This document shows positions 7,609 through 18,497 of a stretch of 64,000 nucleotides of DNA, in pieces. A model generated the notes under the pieces. That model was not told the origin of the DNA and searched no databases. It saw only the letters and a program-made list of their open reading frames with translations. The first letter of the stretch is position 1, and each line of letters opens with the position of its first letter. Where the stretch lies: positions 1 to 64,000 of the forward strand of contig NZ_JABULX010000025.1 in the NCBI RefSeq assembly GCF_013328345.1, read 5' to 3'. This stretch comes from Marinifaba aquimaris (GTDB lineage Bacteria > Pseudomonadota > Gammaproteobacteria > Enterobacterales > Alteromonadaceae). The position numbers were made by a program, and so were the translations under genes.

Positions 7609-10194
7609 ATGAGCCCAGATATTTACTCAGAACAAAGTCTTAGCCAGCATACTCCTATGATGCAGCAATACCTTCGCATCAAATCTGAATTTCGCGATAC
7701 CCTTGTCCTTTATCGCATGGGGGATTTTTATGAGTTATTTTTTGATGATGCAAAACGCGCCTCTGAGCTCATTGAAATATCGCTGACACACAGAGGGAAA
7801 ACAGCTGGTCAGCCTATTCCTATGGCTGGCGTTCCATACCATGCCATTGAAAACTATCTCGCCAAACTGGTACAACTAGGTGAATCCGTCGCTATTTGTG
7901 AGCAAGTTGGAGACCCAGCTACCAGTAAAGGGCCTGTCGAGCGAAAAGTAACACGAGTTATCACGCCTGGTACTGTCAGTGATGAAGCCTTATTACAAGA
8001 GCGAAAAGACAACTTGCTCGTGGCGGTATCACATGCCAATAACCAATTTGGTGTAGCATGTGTTGAGATCAGTACAGGCCGATTTGAACTTGCTCAAGTC
8101 AACTCTGATGAAGCGTTTTCAACGTTGTTAGAGCAGCTATCACCGAGTGAACTACTGTACCCTGAAAGCTTTGAAAAGCTCGATTTATTACAAGCATACT
8201 CTACCAATAAACGCCGTCCAGATTGGGATTTTGAATTAACATCTGCTCAGCAACAGTTGTGCCGTCAGTTTAATGTCAAAGATTTAGTTGGCTTTGGTTT
8301 AGATAGCAAAAAACAAAGCTTAGCCATCACCGCAGCAGGCTGTGTTTTACAATATTTAAAAGAAACACAAAAAGCAGCCTTACCTCACCTACAGAACCTA
8401 AGATTACTAAGACTCGATCGCAATTTAGCGTTAGATGCCATTACGATAAAAAACCTAGAATTAACTCAAACCTTATCTGGTCAAAAAGATACCGCGTTAA
8501 TTTCAGTTATCGATAAAACGGCAACGGCTATGGGTAGCCGTTTATTACAAAGGTATATCGTACAGCCAAGTCGACAGCTCAGCGAATTGAATTTGCGGTT
8601 AGACTTGATTGAATCGTTAATAGAGTCAGGCCTTTATAACGAACTTTATGACGAGTTAAGACAGCTTGGTGATATTGAGCGTATCATTTCACGTATCGCG
8701 ATGCGAAGTGCAAGGCCAAGGGACTTTTCTAGATTGAGAAATGCGCTCAACGTTATCCCTAACATCAAAGTAACCTTAGCCGATAGTGATTTTGCGTGCC
8801 TAAAAAATTATAGCCAAGCGATCGAATATTTTGAGCAACTTCACCTGTTACTGAAAAAAGCAGTGGTTGAAAACCCACCTGTTGTCGTTAGAGACGGCGG
8901 TGTCATTGCACCTGGGTACAATGAAGAGCTTGATGAATTAAGAAAACTCAGCCAAGGCGCTCGTGATGTCTTAGATCAAATCGAGCAAAGAGAAAAAGAG
9001 CGCACTGGTTTAAATACTCTAAAAGTGGGCTATAACAAAGTGCACGGTTTTTACATTGAAATAAGCCGAGCACAATCAATTGATGCCCCTACAGAATATG
9101 TCAGAAGGCAGACACTGAAAAATGCAGAGCGCTTTATCACACCCGAGTTAAAAGAACTAGAAGATAAAGTACTCAGTAGTCAAAGCATGTCATTAGCACT
9201 TGAAAAGCGTTTATATGATGAATTATTTGACCTTTTCTCACCTCAAATTGGTGCTCTGCAAATTTGCTCACAACGCTTAGCCAAACTCGATGTAGTTAAC
9301 AACCTAGCTGAACGAGCAGATACACTCAATTACGTACGGCCAGAGTTTTCTGACCAAGCAGGTCTTTCAATAGAAGCAGGTCGCCACCCTGTTGTAGAAG
9401 CACTTTCGAGTGAACCTTTTATAGCCAACCCAGTTCATTTTGACAGTAATCGTCGTATGCTCGTGATTACGGGGCCTAATATGGGTGGTAAATCAACATA
9501 TATGAGGCAAATTGCGTTAATTACATTAATGGCGCATATGGGCAGTTTTGTTCCAGCACAAAGCGCTAAAATAGGTCCAATCGATCGCATTTTTACCCGT
9601 ATCGGCGCATCGGATGATCTAGCCTCGGGCCGCTCTACTTTTATGGTCGAAATGACAGAAACAGCCAATATTCTCAATAATGCCACTCAGAACAGTTTAG
9701 TATTAATGGATGAGATAGGTCGTGGTACAAGTACTTATGATGGCCTTTCACTCGCTTGGGCATGCGCAGAGAATTTAGCTAATAAAATCAAAGCACTTAC
9801 TTTATTTGCCACTCACTATTTTGAATTAACTAAGCTTGCAGATGAATTGAAAACAGTCGCTAATGTGCACTTAGATGCAATTGAACACGGCGATACAATC
9901 TCTTTTATGCACGCAGTTCAGGAAGGTTCAGCTAACCGATCTTATGGTATTCAAGTTGCTGCTTTAGCGGGTGTACCTAAAAATATTATTGCACAAGCTA
10001 AATACAAACTTGATCACCTAGAGTCTCAAAGCTTTGCTGAAAAATCAGAAAATGAGCCAGTGCAAGGTACGTTATCTTTAAGCAGACCTAAACCGCACCC
10101 AGTCGTTGATAAGCTAGCAATAATCGACCCAGATGCTTTAACTCCCAGACAAGCTTTGGATATTTTGTACCACTTAAAATCAGAAATGGATTAA
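7609..10194 (+). CDS. mutS: DNA mismatch repair protein MutS
   Basis: MutS recognises mismatches and recruits MutL. The 861-residue protein has family length. It has the mismatch-wedging motif GDFYELF near residue 40, the connector, lever and clamp regions, and the ABC-type ATPase with Walker [10 protein letters not shown] (about 622-630) and Walker [13 protein letters not shown]. The C-terminal tail after about residue 810 is the oligomerisation domain. Ribosome binding before the ATG looks weak. It is flanked by terminators at 7451-7486 and 10206-10235, so it is a single-gene unit. Confidence 0.98.
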   Translation: MSPDIYSEQSLSQHTPMMQQYLRIKSEFRDTLVLYRMGDFYELFFDDAKRASELIEISLTHRGKTAGQPIPMAGVPYHAIENYLAKLVQLGESVAICEQVGDPATSKGPVERKVTRVITPGTVSDEALLQERKDNLLVAVSHANNQFGVACVEISTGRFELAQVNSDEAFSTLLEQLSPSELLYPESFEKLDLLQAYSTNKRRPDWDFELTSAQQQLCRQFNVKDLVGFGLDSKKQSLAITAAGCVLQYLKETQKAALPHLQNLRLLRLDRNLALDAITIKNLELTQTLSGQKDTALISVIDKTATAMGSRLLQRYIVQPSRQLSELNLRLDLIESLIESGLYNELYDELRQLGDIERIISRIAMRSARPRDFSRLRNALNVIPNIKVTLADSDFACLKNYSQAIEYFEQLHLLLKKAVVENPPVVVRDGGVIAPGYNEELDELRKLSQGARDVLDQIEQREKERTGLNTLKVGYNKVHGFYIEISRAQSIDAPTEYVRRQTLKNAERFITPELKELEDKVLSSQSMSLALEKRLYDELFDLFSPQIGALQICSQRLAKLDVVNNLAERADTLNYVRPEFSDQAGLSIEAGRHPVVEALSSEPFIANPVHFDSNRRMLVITGPNMGGKSTYMRQIALITLMAHMGSFVPAQSAKIGPIDRIFTRIGASDDLASGRSTFMVEMTETANILNNATQNSLVLMDEIGRGTSTYDGLSLAWACAENLANKIKALTLFATHYFELTKLADELKTVANVHLDAIEHGDTISFMHAVQEGSANRSYGIQVAALAGVPKNIIAQAKYKLDHLESQSFAEKSENEPVQGTLSLSRPKPHPVVDKLAIIDPDALTPRQALDILYHLKSEMD

Positions 10195-10205
10195 CCGTTA
10201 CGATC

Positions 10206-10235
10206 AAAAAAGCCCAATTCACATTGGGCTTTTTT
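10206..10235. terminator. Bidirectional terminator between mutS and rpoS
   Basis: A6-GCCCAA-loop-TTGGGC-T6 is symmetric and lies between the convergent ends of mutS and rpoS, so it can serve both. Confidence 0.9.
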
Positions 10236-10254
10236 ATTGAAGTTAAGTTGTGTT

Positions 10255-11256
10255 TTAACGTACTTCTAGTTGGAAAAGAGACTCAATTGATAAACCTTCA
10301 TGAGTCAGCACTTCGCGTAAACGCTTGAGTGCTTCAACTTGAATTTGACGAACACGCTCGCGTGTTAGGCCAATTTCTTTTCCTACATCTTCAAGTGTTG
10401 AAGCTTCATAACCTAATAAGCCAAAGCGTCTTGCTAACACTTCACGCTGTTTAGGGTTTAACTCTTCTAACCAATGAACAATGCTGTGTTTAATATCATC
10501 ATCTTGCAGGTTTTCTTCCGGGCCTGAGCCTTTCTCATCTGCAATGATATCAAGTAAAGCTTTTTCTGAATCACCACCAATCGGTGTATCAACAGATGTG
10601 ATCTTCTCGTTGAGGCGCAGCATTTTGCTGACTTCTGCAACAGGCTTATCAAGCTTTTCTGCAATTTCTTCGGCTGTTGGTTCATGGTCGAGCTTTTGAG
10701 CAAGCTCTCGTGAAGTACGTAAATAAACGTTTAACTCTTTTACTACGTGAATTGGTAAACGAATTGTACGTGTTTGGTTCATGATGGCACGTTCAATGGT
10801 TTGACGTATCCACCAAGTTGCATAGGTTGAGAAGCGGAATCCGCGTTCGGGGTCAAATTTTTCAACCGCACGAATTAAGCCTAAATTACCTTCTTCGATT
10901 AAATCAAGTAAGGCTAAGCCACGATTGTTATAGCGTCGAGCAATCTTAACGACTAAGCGTAAGTTACTCTCAATCATTCGTTTGCGGCTAGCTTCACATC
11001 CTTTTAAAGCTTTGCGAGCAAAATAAACTTCCTCTTCAGCAGTTAACAATGGTGAAAAACCAATTTCACCGAGATATAGCTGAGTTGCATCGAGGTTTTT
11101 ATTGAACTCTTCTTGCGTTAAGTTCTCGTCTTTTGCTTCTTCTTCAGCAACTGCTTCAAGCGCTGCATCAGTAGCAACTTCAGCAACTGCAACATCGTTG
11201 TCAGCGTTAAGATCTTGAACTACATCATTTTTTTCAGTGCTTTTTTTACGACCCAT
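10255..11256 (-). CDS. rpoS: RNA polymerase sigma factor RpoS
   Basis: RpoS is the stationary-phase and general stress sigma factor. The 333-residue protein has an acidic N-terminal extension (about 1-50), region 1.2 ([20 protein letters not shown]), region 2 with [16 protein letters not shown] and [16 protein letters not shown], region 3, and region 4 with [19 protein letters not shown]. RpoS is separated from its paralogue RpoD by size and by the conserved position after nlpD. A strong ribosome site (AGGGGAG) precedes the ATG. Confidence 0.96.
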   Translation of the reverse strand: MGRKKSTEKNDVVQDLNADNDVAVAEVATDAALEAVAEEEAKDENLTQEEFNKNLDATQLYLGEIGFSPLLTAEEEVYFARKALKGCEASRKRMIESNLRLVVKIARRYNNRGLALLDLIEEGNLGLIRAVEKFDPERGFRFSTYATWWIRQTIERAIMNQTRTIRLPIHVVKELNVYLRTSRELAQKLDHEPTAEEIAEKLDKPVAEVSKMLRLNEKITSVDTPIGGDSEKALLDIIADEKGSGPEENLQDDDIKHSIVHWLEELNPKQREVLARRFGLLGYEASTLEDVGKEIGLTRERVRQIQVEALKRLREVLTHEGLSIESLFQLEVR

Positions 11257-11315
11257 AATGTTCTCCCCTGCGAATCGTATAAAAGAGCGTACATCACAAC
11301 TTTGCCACTTACATG

Positions 11316-11346
11316 CTTATAATTGTAAAATATTGTAAGTCGACAA
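11316..11346 (-). promoter_or_regulatory. Possible rpoS promoter in the nlpD-rpoS gap
   Basis: On the minus strand a TTGTCG (11341-11346) is followed by TATAAG (11316-11321) with a 19-bp spacer, or AATTAT with 16 bp. It is a weak, sequence-only candidate about 60 bp upstream of rpoS. The main rpoS promoter in relatives lies inside nlpD. Confidence 0.3.
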
Positions 11347-11415
11347 AATACGATAACGCCTTTCTACCAATGCCGACCTCAGACCATTTAGCATGTACCT
11401 AAGGCCAGAAATTGA

Positions 11416-12222
11416 CTAGCGCTTAGGCAAGAACTTCAATGGATCTAAGGTATTTCCCCTGTACCTAACTTCAAAATGTAGCTTGACACCATTGGTGTCA
11501 GTGCTACCCATATCAGCGATATGTTGTCCTGCTTTTATCCATTGTTGCTCTCTCACTCGAATCTTATCGTTGTGCGCGTAAGCACTTAAATAATCATCAG
11601 AGTGTTTGATAATAATCAGTTTGCCGTAACCTCTAAGCGCATCACCCGCATAAACGACTTTACCTTCAGCAGCTGCTGTGACTTTATCACCGCGATTACC
11701 ACCGAAATCGAGCCCTTTATTTCCTAACTCTTTGTTAGAAAAGCGAGCAATGATTTTGCCCTTAGAAGGCCATTGCCAAACAATCCGTCCTGAGTTTCCA
11801 GACTGTTTCTGACTACTATTTGCACGATACTCTTGTATTTTCGGCTTCTCAAGCGGTTTCTTGATAGGTTTATTAGATGGATTCGATTTAACTGTTTTTC
11901 TCTTATTACTTCTGCTCTTAACTGTTTGATTTTTAGTGGTTTTCAAGCTTAGCTTTTGGCCAATACTTAAAATGTAAGGAGGTGTGATTTTATTGACTTT
12001 AGCCAGTTTTTGGTAATCAACTCCAGCCTGAAATGCGATTGAAAAAAGAGTATCTCCTTTTTTAACCGTATATTGAGACTGTTTCAGAGAGCCTTTTTCA
12101 AAGTCGTGAATTGATTTACCGCGATAGACTTTTTCAACAGGTGCGGGGGTATGAGGAGTATCTGCACAAGCGCTCAATCCAGCAGCAAGCAGACAAAGCA
12201 AAACAGCTCGCCAGATACTCAT
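11416..12222 (-). CDS. nlpD: NlpD-type murein hydrolase activator (LysM + M23)
   Basis: This 268-residue lipoprotein has lipobox LSAC (Cys19), a LysM peptidoglycan-binding domain (about 50-95, YTVKKGDTLFSIA) and a C-terminal M23/LytM domain (about 150-268). The first metal-ligand site reads KGLDFGG without the usual His, and the later motif is SAYAHND. This fits the catalytically dead LytM domain of NlpD, which activates the amidase AmiC at the septum. A basic linker (about 95-130) separates the domains. It sits directly upstream of rpoS as in most gammaproteobacteria. Confidence 0.93.
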   Translation of the reverse strand: MSIWRAVLLCLLAAGLSACADTPHTPAPVEKVYRGKSIHDFEKGSLKQSQYTVKKGDTLFSIAFQAGVDYQKLAKVNKITPPYILSIGQKLSLKTTKNQTVKSRSNKRKTVKSNPSNKPIKKPLEKPKIQEYRANSSQKQSGNSGRIVWQWPSKGKIIARFSNKELGNKGLDFGGNRGDKVTAAAEGKVVYAGDALRGYGKLIIIKHSDDYLSAYAHNDKIRVREQQWIKAGQHIADMGSTDTNGVKLHFEVRYRGNTLDPLKFLPKR

Positions 12223-12235
12223 AATATTAGCTGAC

Positions 12236-13192
12236 CTAAACGCTTTGCTCGTTTTCTGCCATACGCTTAGAAACCCACTCTAAACCCAGTACAAGTACTA
12301 AGCCTAAAACAGCGCAAGCAATGACAGCCGACAGTTGGTTCGCTTGTCCGGTAATTTCAGTAAAGCGAGCGGGCAAGACGTTAGCTTGCTCCAAAGGTAC
12401 GGTTTCACCATGGCGATTAACGACACTGGTTAAAACCTCTTTCCAAGGCCAAGTCACATTTAATGAGCCAACGAGAAAGCCAACTAATAATGCGATAGTT
12501 ACTTGGTGATATTTTTCTAAAAGCCAAGACAGGAATCTAGAAAAAACTAGTAATCCACTGATACAACCTGCACCGAAACTTGCTAATGCAATAAAGTTAA
12601 GATCATTTATAGCCGCTAAAAAGACTGGGTATAGACCAACAAGCAGTAAAATAAAGCTACCGGATATACCAGGGAGGATCATGGCACAGATAGCCACAAA
12701 ACCGCCTAAAAATAACATCCACCAGTCACCAGGCAACTGTGTGGGTTTAGCGACAGAAATAAAGACCACAAAAGCAGTACCGACAATAAAAGCCAAGTAA
12801 TCGGTTATTCGCCAGCGTTCTTGCTGTTTAACGAGCAGAACAACAGACGCAGCAATTAAGCCTGAAAAGAAGCCCCATATTAGTAACGGCTCATTGGTCA
12901 ATGCAATGGTGATCAGGGCCGCAAAAGTTTTTAAACTGAGTAGAATGCCGCCAAATACAGCAAGTAAGAAAAAACCATTGATATGTGCCCAAGCAGCAGA
13001 AAAACCTTGTTTGAACAAAATTTGTAGCGCTTCAGGGCCAATCTTTTTCAATGAGCCAAGTAGCTCATCGTATATACCGGTAATGAAGGCAATCGTTCCA
13101 CCAGAAACACCAGGAACAACATCAGCTGCTCCCATCGCCATTCCCTTTGCCGTCAGTAAGGCATATTCTTTTTTTGTTCTTTTAGTTGTCAT
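12236..13192 (-). CDS. DUF368 family membrane protein
   Basis: This 318-residue polytopic membrane protein carries the DUF368 signature near its N terminus (GMAMGAADVVPGVSGGTIAF) and a related second copy near residue 175 (ILPGISGSFILLLVGLY). The family belongs to the broader group of DUF368/DedA-like undecaprenyl-phosphate transporters, where DUF368 proteins have been linked to recycling of C55-P. That function is family knowledge and not shown here. It sits between pcm and nlpD, in keeping with an envelope role. Confidence 0.88.
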   Translation of the reverse strand: MTTKRTKKEYALLTAKGMAMGAADVVPGVSGGTIAFITGIYDELLGSLKKIGPEALQILFKQGFSAAWAHINGFFLLAVFGGILLSLKTFAALITIALTNEPLLIWGFFSGLIAASVVLLVKQQERWRITDYLAFIVGTAFVVFISVAKPTQLPGDWWMLFLGGFVAICAMILPGISGSFILLLVGLYPVFLAAINDLNFIALASFGAGCISGLLVFSRFLSWLLEKYHQVTIALLVGFLVGSLNVTWPWKEVLTSVVNRHGETVPLEQANVLPARFTEITGQANQLSAVIACAVLGLVLVLGLEWVSKRMAENEQSV

Positions 13193-13213
13193 GATTATTA
13201 TTCTTTTGCGCTG

Positions 13214-13858
13214 TTAGTCCAAATCACCAGGGACGAGGGGTACAAACTTCACATTTGCAATATCAGTACTGCTGAAGCTGTCGCCTTGTTTTTTAATTAG
13301 TTTGAGCATTTGTTGATCCTCCCCGACTGGAATGACCAAGATGCCACCATCAGATAGCTGGTTGAGTAATTCTTCTGGTACAGATGCTGCAGCTGCCGTG
13401 ACTATAATGGCGGAATAAGGTGCTTTACTCTTCCAACCTTTCCAACCATCTCCATGTTTCATTGAAACATTGTGCAAATCAATCTGCTGCAAACGACGAC
13501 GCGCCTGAAACTGTAAAGATTTAATGCGCTCAACGGTATATACGTGATCGTAAAGCTGAGCCAAAATGGCTGTTTGGTAGCCTGATCCAGTCCCTATTTC
13601 CAATACGGACTGGGCCTGACCTTGCTCTAGCAGTAGCTCAGTCATATGGGCCACTACCACAGGTTGCGATATTGTTTGACCTTTACCAATGGGTAAAGCT
13701 GTATTTTCAAAAGCTTTATGCGCTAAAGCGGGTTCGACAAAACTTTGTCTTGGCGTATTGGCGATGGCTTGTAATACCTTTGTATTACTGATGCCTTGTT
13801 GCTGAATTAAGCTCGCTAACTGCTGACCACTTCGCGAAGCAGAGTTGGACATATTCAT
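13214..13858 (-). CDS. pcm: Protein-L-isoaspartate O-methyltransferase
   Basis: The enzyme uses SAM to methylate abnormal L-isoaspartyl residues and so starts repair of aged proteins. The 214-residue protein has the family motif GQTISQPVVVAHMTELL and the SAM-binding VLEIGTGSGYQTAIL. It lies next to surE in the conserved surE-pcm-nlpD-rpoS stationary-phase cluster, with 1 bp between surE and pcm, so the two are co-transcribed. Confidence 0.96.
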   Translation of the reverse strand: MNMSNSASRSGQQLASLIQQQGISNTKVLQAIANTPRQSFVEPALAHKAFENTALPIGKGQTISQPVVVAHMTELLLEQGQAQSVLEIGTGSGYQTAILAQLYDHVYTVERIKSLQFQARRRLQQIDLHNVSMKHGDGWKGWKSKAPYSAIIVTAAAASVPEELLNQLSDGGILVIPVGEDQQMLKLIKKQGDSFSSTDIANVKFVPLVPGDLD

Positions 13859-13859
13859 C

Positions 13860-14606
13860 TTATAACACTACGTCTTCTATCCATTGGCCTAATACTGACA
13901 TACTTTTATAAGCAGTCATATCTACCGTTAATGGTGTAATTGAAACATACCCTTGTTCAATAGCATCGAAATCCGTGCCTTCGCCACTATCAGCAATATC
14001 ACCTATTGCACCATACCAGTAAATGGTTTTACCAAAAGGATCTTGCTGTGCAGTCATGGTTTCAGCACGGTGTCGTGCGCCACACCGGGTTATTCTTATT
14101 CCTTTTAATGCCTGATAAGGAAGATCGGGCACATTGATATTAATTATTTGATCATTGCCAAGCGGCAACGACTTTATATTGGCTAGTAATTTACTCAACA
14201 CTTTAGCAGCCGTTGAAAAATGCGTTTTACCCACCAGTGATATCGCTATGGCTGGCAGGCCCATAAAGCGCCCTTCAATGGCTGCAGCAACGGTCCCAGA
14301 ATAGACGACATCGTCACCTAAATTACCACCGTGATTAATGCCAGCAATCACAATATCAGGTTCAGATACCAAAAACTGGTTTATGCCAATATGTACACAA
14401 TCTGTGGGTGTACCATTGACTGAGTGTATATGAGGTTCAATTTCATTCGCCCGCAAAGGGTTAACCAAAGTTAAACTACTACTGGCCCCACTACAATTTC
14501 TGTCAGGCGCAATTAAATCAACATGATGGTCTTGTTTAAGTTCAGCAAATAAGGTGCGAATGCCTGTTGCATTAACACCATCATCGTTACTTAACAAAAT
14601 TCTCAT
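13860..14606 (-). CDS. surE: 5'/3'-nucleotidase SurE
   Basis: SurE is a metal-dependent nucleoside monophosphatase/exopolyphosphatase linked to stationary-phase survival. The 248-residue protein starts with the metal-binding [13 protein letters not shown] (Asp8, Asp9) and has the further ligand region [21 protein letters not shown]. It is preceded by truD (14-bp gap) and followed at once by pcm. Confidence 0.97.
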   Translation of the reverse strand: MRILLSNDDGVNATGIRTLFAELKQDHHVDLIAPDRNCSGASSSLTLVNPLRANEIEPHIHSVNGTPTDCVHIGINQFLVSEPDIVIAGINHGGNLGDDVVYSGTVAAAIEGRFMGLPAIAISLVGKTHFSTAAKVLSKLLANIKSLPLGNDQIININVPDLPYQALKGIRITRCGARHRAETMTAQQDPFGKTIYWYGAIGDIADSGEGTDFDAIEQGYVSITPLTVDMTAYKSMSVLGQWIEDVVL

Positions 14607-14620
14607 CTGTGTTTCTCTTA

Positions 14621-15676
14621 TTATGTTGAGGTTTTAGCCAAACCTGAAACGTCTTGGTAATCAGCAATTTCACGTAAAATCGACGTGGCAAAACAACCCG
14701 TCGGCAAGGCAAACTTAATGATGGTTTGCTCATTTTCGATACGCCATTTGAAAGGCTCTGGCTTTAATATAAGGTTACGCCTCTCTTGCCTTAATCTTAA
14801 ATCAATTAAGCCTTTAGCTAAATCCTGATGTTTATCCACTACGTTATGTTCTAACTGAGCAACTTGACCAGAAGATTTCAGTTCTCCTTCACCCCACATA
14901 GGCGCACTCAGTTGAATATCACCAAAAGCATATCTGGCTAAAATATCTTCATTAATCTCATCTTGAGCAAAGTGAGAGTTGCTTCCCGCGAGAATGAACA
15001 CATCACCGTCTAATGGTTTAATTAAATCCTGATTAATACGTTCATTAATGACTTCGTTAAATATTAAAGAACGAGCTGCAGAGATATACATACCGCGTTT
15101 TTTCTTATCTCGAACCTTAAACTTACCGGCAAAAAGTTCTCGCGCTTTGTCGATATTTTTGCCTTGATGACCAAAGCGTTGTTCACCGAAATAATTGGGA
15201 ACCCCCAATGCTTGAACTTTAAGTAACCTTTGCTCAAGCGCGTCTTTTTGAGCATCATCTAGCGATGGATGAAGCAGTTTGATTTCAAATAAGTTGGCTT
15301 TGTGAGTGCCCGTTTTTAACTTTCTGCCATGGCGAGCCATTTTTAATACCTTGGCGCCAGGGATATCGATATGCTTAGGTAATGGTTTTTTAATTGGATA
15401 AGGAACAGCAAACCACTGCTGAGTAATGGCATGGCGATCTTTTTGACCAGAAGTAGCAACAACTTTAGCTTCAATTCCCAATGCCTTGGCTATTTGTTGT
15501 GATACAAAGCCTGTGTTTTGGCCGTCTTTTTCTACCCATAACCAAAGGTGTTCACCCTCACCTGAAGGCTCAAACCCCATTACTTCAACTACTTTAAAAT
15601 CAGCATTTTGGCTGCGAATTTTAGCTGTTAATTCTGGTTTACCGTGTAAGTAAGCAAGATTTTCATTGACCGACAT
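14621..15676 (-). CDS. truD: tRNA pseudouridine(13) synthase TruD
   Basis: TruD converts U13 of tRNA-Glu to pseudouridine. The 351-residue protein has the catalytic motif [13 protein letters not shown] with the nucleophilic Asp at about residue 80. It also has the TruD signature [15 protein letters not shown] (about 160-174). Its start abuts the stop of ispF, so it is in the same operon. Confidence 0.96.
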   Translation of the reverse strand: MSVNENLAYLHGKPELTAKIRSQNADFKVVEVMGFEPSGEGEHLWLWVEKDGQNTGFVSQQIAKALGIEAKVVATSGQKDRHAITQQWFAVPYPIKKPLPKHIDIPGAKVLKMARHGRKLKTGTHKANLFEIKLLHPSLDDAQKDALEQRLLKVQALGVPNYFGEQRFGHQGKNIDKARELFAGKFKVRDKKKRGMYISAARSLIFNEVINERINQDLIKPLDGDVFILAGSNSHFAQDEINEDILARYAFGDIQLSAPMWGEGELKSSGQVAQLEHNVVDKHQDLAKGLIDLRLRQERRNLILKPEPFKWRIENEQTIIKFALPTGCFATSILREIADYQDVSGLAKTST

Positions 15677-16162
15677 TTAGCTAGTTACCTTTTCCAATAA
15701 CACAACAGCTTCAACTGCGATGCCTTCTTTTCTTCCCGTAAAGCCCAATTTTTCAGTGGTGGTCGCTTTTACATTGATTTGTTCAATATCTGCACCCAAG
15801 TCACTGGATAGCAACTCTCTCATCGGCAATAGATGGGGTGCCATTTTGGGTGCCTGAGCAATAATGGTGACATCAGCGTTACCAAGTTTGAAGCCTCTTT
15901 CTGTCGCCAATGACCATACATGTCTAAGTAAAATGCGTGAATCAATATTTTCGTATTCATCATCAGTATCTGGAAAGTGGTTACCTATGTCACCCAGTGC
16001 TAATGCACCTAAAATTGCATCACATAACGCATGAATAGCAACGTCTCCATCTGAATGCGCTAAAAAGCCTTGTTCATAGTCAATTTTAATACCAGCCATC
16101 ACAATCGGGCCTTGACCACCAAACTTGTGAACATCAAAGCCATGTCCAATTCTTATATTCAT
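15677..16162 (-). CDS. ispF: 2-C-methyl-D-erythritol 2,4-cyclodiphosphate synthase
   Basis: IspF catalyses the fifth step of the non-mevalonate (MEP) isoprenoid pathway. The 161-residue protein has the zinc ligands Asp10 and His12 in GFDVHKF and the [18 protein letters not shown] motif with the third ligand His. It overlaps ispD by 4 bp (16159-16162), so translation is coupled to the enzyme two steps earlier in the pathway. Confidence 0.97.
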   Translation of the reverse strand: MNIRIGHGFDVHKFGGQGPIVMAGIKIDYEQGFLAHSDGDVAIHALCDAILGALALGDIGNHFPDTDDEYENIDSRILLRHVWSLATERGFKLGNADVTIIAQAPKMAPHLLPMRELLSSDLGADIEQINVKATTTEKLGFTGRKEGIAVEAVVLLEKVTS

Positions 16163-16881
16163 GCTATTGCCTGCTTAGTTAAAAAGAATTCAGCCAGTGC
16201 TAAATCTTCAGGTTGAGTGACTTTTAAATTACAAGGGTCTGCAGAAACAAGCTGTACTAAATGACCTGCTGCTTCTATCGCTGATGCTTCATCTGTGATT
16301 ACTACTCCAGATTGCAAACCACTTTGAATGGCATGAATAAGCGCAGTTAATTCAAACATTTGTGGCGTTAATGCATGCCAAAGGTGAGCTCTATCGACAG
16401 TCGTCAACACTTGAGTTTGTTGTTGACTGTCTGCGCGCTTCATCGTGTCACGAACCGGGACGGCAAGTAATCCACCTGCTTGCTCAGCATTTACTTGCTC
16501 TATCAGTTTTTTGATGTCTTGCTTGGGAACACAAGGACGAGCTGCATCGTGTACAAGCGCCCAACAAGCTTGGTTATCGACATGGGATTCTGCAAATTTT
16601 AAACCCGCCAATACAGAATCAACACGTTCTGCACCACCGTGACAAACAGACACTCGCTCTTGATGTTTATTGAGAAACTCACCGAGTAAATCATCTAAGT
16701 AAGCATCACCTTTTGATACGACTAACACTAAGTGCTCAATTTCATCAACAGATAACAAACGTTCAAGTGTATGCTCTAAAATAGTTTTACCATTGAGCAT
16801 TAAATATTGTTTTGGCTGGTTAGCCGCCATTCGTTTACCTACTCCTGCGGCAGGCACGATGGCATAGATAGGATCAGACAT
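16159..16881 (-). CDS. ispD: 2-C-methyl-D-erythritol 4-phosphate cytidylyltransferase
   Basis: IspD makes CDP-methylerythritol in the MEP pathway. The 240-residue protein has the nucleotide-binding [11 protein letters not shown] loop, QPKQYL, the VHDAARPCV motif and the C-terminal [11 protein letters not shown]. The stop of ftsB directly abuts its start. Confidence 0.97.
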   Translation of the reverse strand: MSDPIYAIVPAAGVGKRMAANQPKQYLMLNGKTILEHTLERLLSVDEIEHLVLVVSKGDAYLDDLLGEFLNKHQERVSVCHGGAERVDSVLAGLKFAESHVDNQACWALVHDAARPCVPKQDIKKLIEQVNAEQAGGLLAVPVRDTMKRADSQQQTQVLTTVDRAHLWHALTPQMFELTALIHAIQSGLQSGVVITDEASAIEAAGHLVQLVSADPCNLKVTQPEDLALAEFFLTKQAIA

Positions 16882-17157
16882 TTACTTTGTAGGAATAATT
16901 CGGTAGAAAATTTCGCCTTCGCGGATCAAGCCGAGTTCGTTACGAGCTCTTTCTTCAATTGATTCAGAGCCAAGTCTTAAATCATCAATATCCGCTTTCA
17001 TTAATTTATTGCGCTGTAATAAAGCTGCATTCTCTGCTTTTACTTGGCTTAGCTTTTCATTTAATAACACATAGTCGCTTAAAGAGTTTTCGCCAAACCA
17101 CAAACGGTACTGCAATAAACAAAAAATAATAATAAGGGCAAGCCTAAGTATAGCCAC
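16882..17157 (-). CDS. ftsB: Cell division protein FtsB
   Basis: FtsB is a short bitopic membrane protein of the FtsQLB divisome complex. The 91-residue protein has a single N-terminal membrane helix (about 3-19), then a coiled coil (about 30-65) and the typical C-terminal EERARNELGLIREGEIFYRI. It is the first gene of the nine-gene minus-strand run reaching rpoS, and usually follows eno in relatives; here eno lies about 5 kb away. Confidence 0.95.
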   Translation of the reverse strand: MAILRLALIIIFCLLQYRLWFGENSLSDYVLLNEKLSQVKAENAALLQRNKLMKADIDDLRLGSESIEERARNELGLIREGEIFYRIIPTK

Positions 17158-17284
17158 AATGAAATTAAGAACGAGTGAACAATGGCTCTACTATAGCCTA
17201 ATTTGTTAACCAGTTGTACCAATGCGCACCGAACTCATACGTCATTTATTTTATTAGATTACTTTACAAACCCCATTAAATTAA

Positions 17285-17299
17285 TGATAATCATTCTCA
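17285..17299 (+). promoter_or_regulatory. Fur-like box upstream of the nickel SOD operon
   Basis: TGATAATCATTCTCA is a 7-1-7 palindrome with one mismatch to TGATAATnATTATCA. It is 25 bp upstream of the first gene of the sodN operon, a position that would repress transcription when iron is plentiful. A related Fur-family regulator (such as a nickel sensor) could bind a similar site, but the sequence best fits Fur. Confidence 0.75.
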
Positions 17300-17323
17300 T
17301 TAGCAATTAATGATTTTAAATTT

Positions 17324-17752
17324 ATGCAAACATGGCAAGACCTAATGTTAAAAGGCAATGACTGTTTTAACGAAAGTAATTGGCAAGATGCCGAGCTTTA
17401 TTATCAATCTGTTATTAATATGCTGGATGACCAATTGCGTATCGAACCTAAATGTGTAGAGGCAATACAAGGTTGGATTTGCGGTTATCAAAATTTATCA
17501 ACGTTATTTGCTCAACAAGGACGACTTGAGTTAGCACAAAAGTGTTTACTCATTCCGCATCATTCAATGCTTTATATGGCAAAAGACGCATCGGGCGACC
17601 CTGATAGGCAAGTCATAGCCATGCAAGCGCTTAAAATTACATTGATGCCACTTATCGAGTTTGCGCAAAAATATCCTACTTGTAATAGCTGTTACGACGA
17701 CTTAATTGAACAGTACCAGCTGTTATATGTACCCTCGCAACACTTGCATTAA
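17324..17752 (+). CDS. TPR-like protein of the sodN operon
   Basis: This 142-residue cytosolic protein has helix-pair sequences resembling TPR repeats (about 7-37, KGNDCFNESNWQDAELYYQS, and about 50-80, NLSTLFAQQGRLELAQKCLL). It holds Cys-rich spots including CNSCYDD near the C terminus. It opens a plus-strand operon with the His-rich peptide, sodN and sodX. A role in nickel delivery or SodN maturation is suggested only by position. I do not recognise a named family. Confidence 0.72.
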   Translation: MQTWQDLMLKGNDCFNESNWQDAELYYQSVINMLDDQLRIEPKCVEAIQGWICGYQNLSTLFAQQGRLELAQKCLLIPHHSMLYMAKDASGDPDRQVIAMQALKITLMPLIEFAQKYPTCNSCYDDLIEQYQLLYVPSQHLH

Positions 17753-17785
17753 ACCCATGTCTTTTTTCATTTTTGGGAATTAAAT

Positions 17786-17980
17786 ATGAATGCCATTTTA
17801 GAGAAGTTACTTTTTGTTATTGTCACGATGACTTGGGCTGTTTCAAGCTGGGCCCACCCTGGTCACGATCATCATTCATTTTGGTCAGACTTCATTCATT
17901 TTGCTTGGTTAGCGCCCGCTTTAATCGTTGTTATCTGTTTAATTTCATTGTTCAGAAGAACAAGCAGCTCTAAAGGTTAG
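17786..17980 (+). CDS. Small His-rich membrane peptide of the sodN operon
   Basis: This 64-residue protein has a hydrophobic N-terminal helix ending at AWA-like residues (possible signal peptide, SSWAHPG). A metal-ligand-rich segment HPGHDHHSFW (about 25-34) follows, then a second membrane helix (about 40-56) and a basic tail. The HxxHxHH cluster would face the periplasm. It lies 33 bp after the TPR-like gene and 8 bp before sodN. Nickel binding or uptake for SodN is a reasonable inference but untested. No family was recognised. Confidence 0.7.
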   Translation: MNAILEKLLFVIVTMTWAVSSWAHPGHDHHSFWSDFIHFAWLAPALIVVICLISLFRRTSSSKG

Positions 17981-17988
17981 CAAATAAT

Positions 17989-18489
17989 ATGCACACATTA
18001 ATCAAAAAATTAGACACGCTATTTAAATTCTCTACCGTAAAAGCACATTGTGATATTCCATGCAAAATTTATGACCCAAGTGAAGCGCAAATAGCAGTGT
18101 TAACTATGATTCGATTAGTAGATTTGCTCAATGAGTTAAGCGAAAAAGAATCACTTAGTATTAATCAAAAAGCTCAATTTACTCGCTTAATTATGCAAAA
18201 AGAAGAGCATGGTTTAAAAGTAAAAGAGGCTATTCGTGTCATTTGGGGTGATTACTTTAAACAACCGCAGTTTGATCAATTTCCAGAGATTCATGAGCTT
18301 TCCCATAGCATCATGTTAGCGGCATCATCGGCAAAACAGCACGTCGATAAAGCAGCATGTTTAAATTTACTCAACAAAGTGAACCATTTCGCTGAGATCT
18401 TCTGGGCGACAAAAGGGATTGAAACCTACACAGCTACGTGCCCTTACCCACCGAGTCAGCCTGTTATCTATCCTAAATTATCAGTGTAG
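17989..18489 (+). CDS. sodN: Nickel superoxide dismutase SodN
   Basis: SodN dismutates superoxide using a nickel ion held by the N terminus of the mature protein. The 166-residue precursor has a 19-residue leader, then the nickel hook HCDIPCKIYDP starting at His20. His, both Cys and the Tyr of the H-C-x-x-P-C-x-x-Y motif are all present. The rest is helical, as in the four-helix-bundle family. Cleavage before His20 is needed for activity and fits the adjacent protease SodX. No Fe- or Mn-SOD gene is in the window. Confidence 0.95.
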   Translation: MHTLIKKLDTLFKFSTVKAHCDIPCKIYDPSEAQIAVLTMIRLVDLLNELSEKESLSINQKAQFTRLIMQKEEHGLKVKEAIRVIWGDYFKQPQFDQFPEIHELSHSIMLAASSAKQHVDKAACLNLLNKVNHFAEIFWATKGIETYTATCPYPPSQPVIYPKLSV

Positions 18490-18497
18490 AGGTAAAT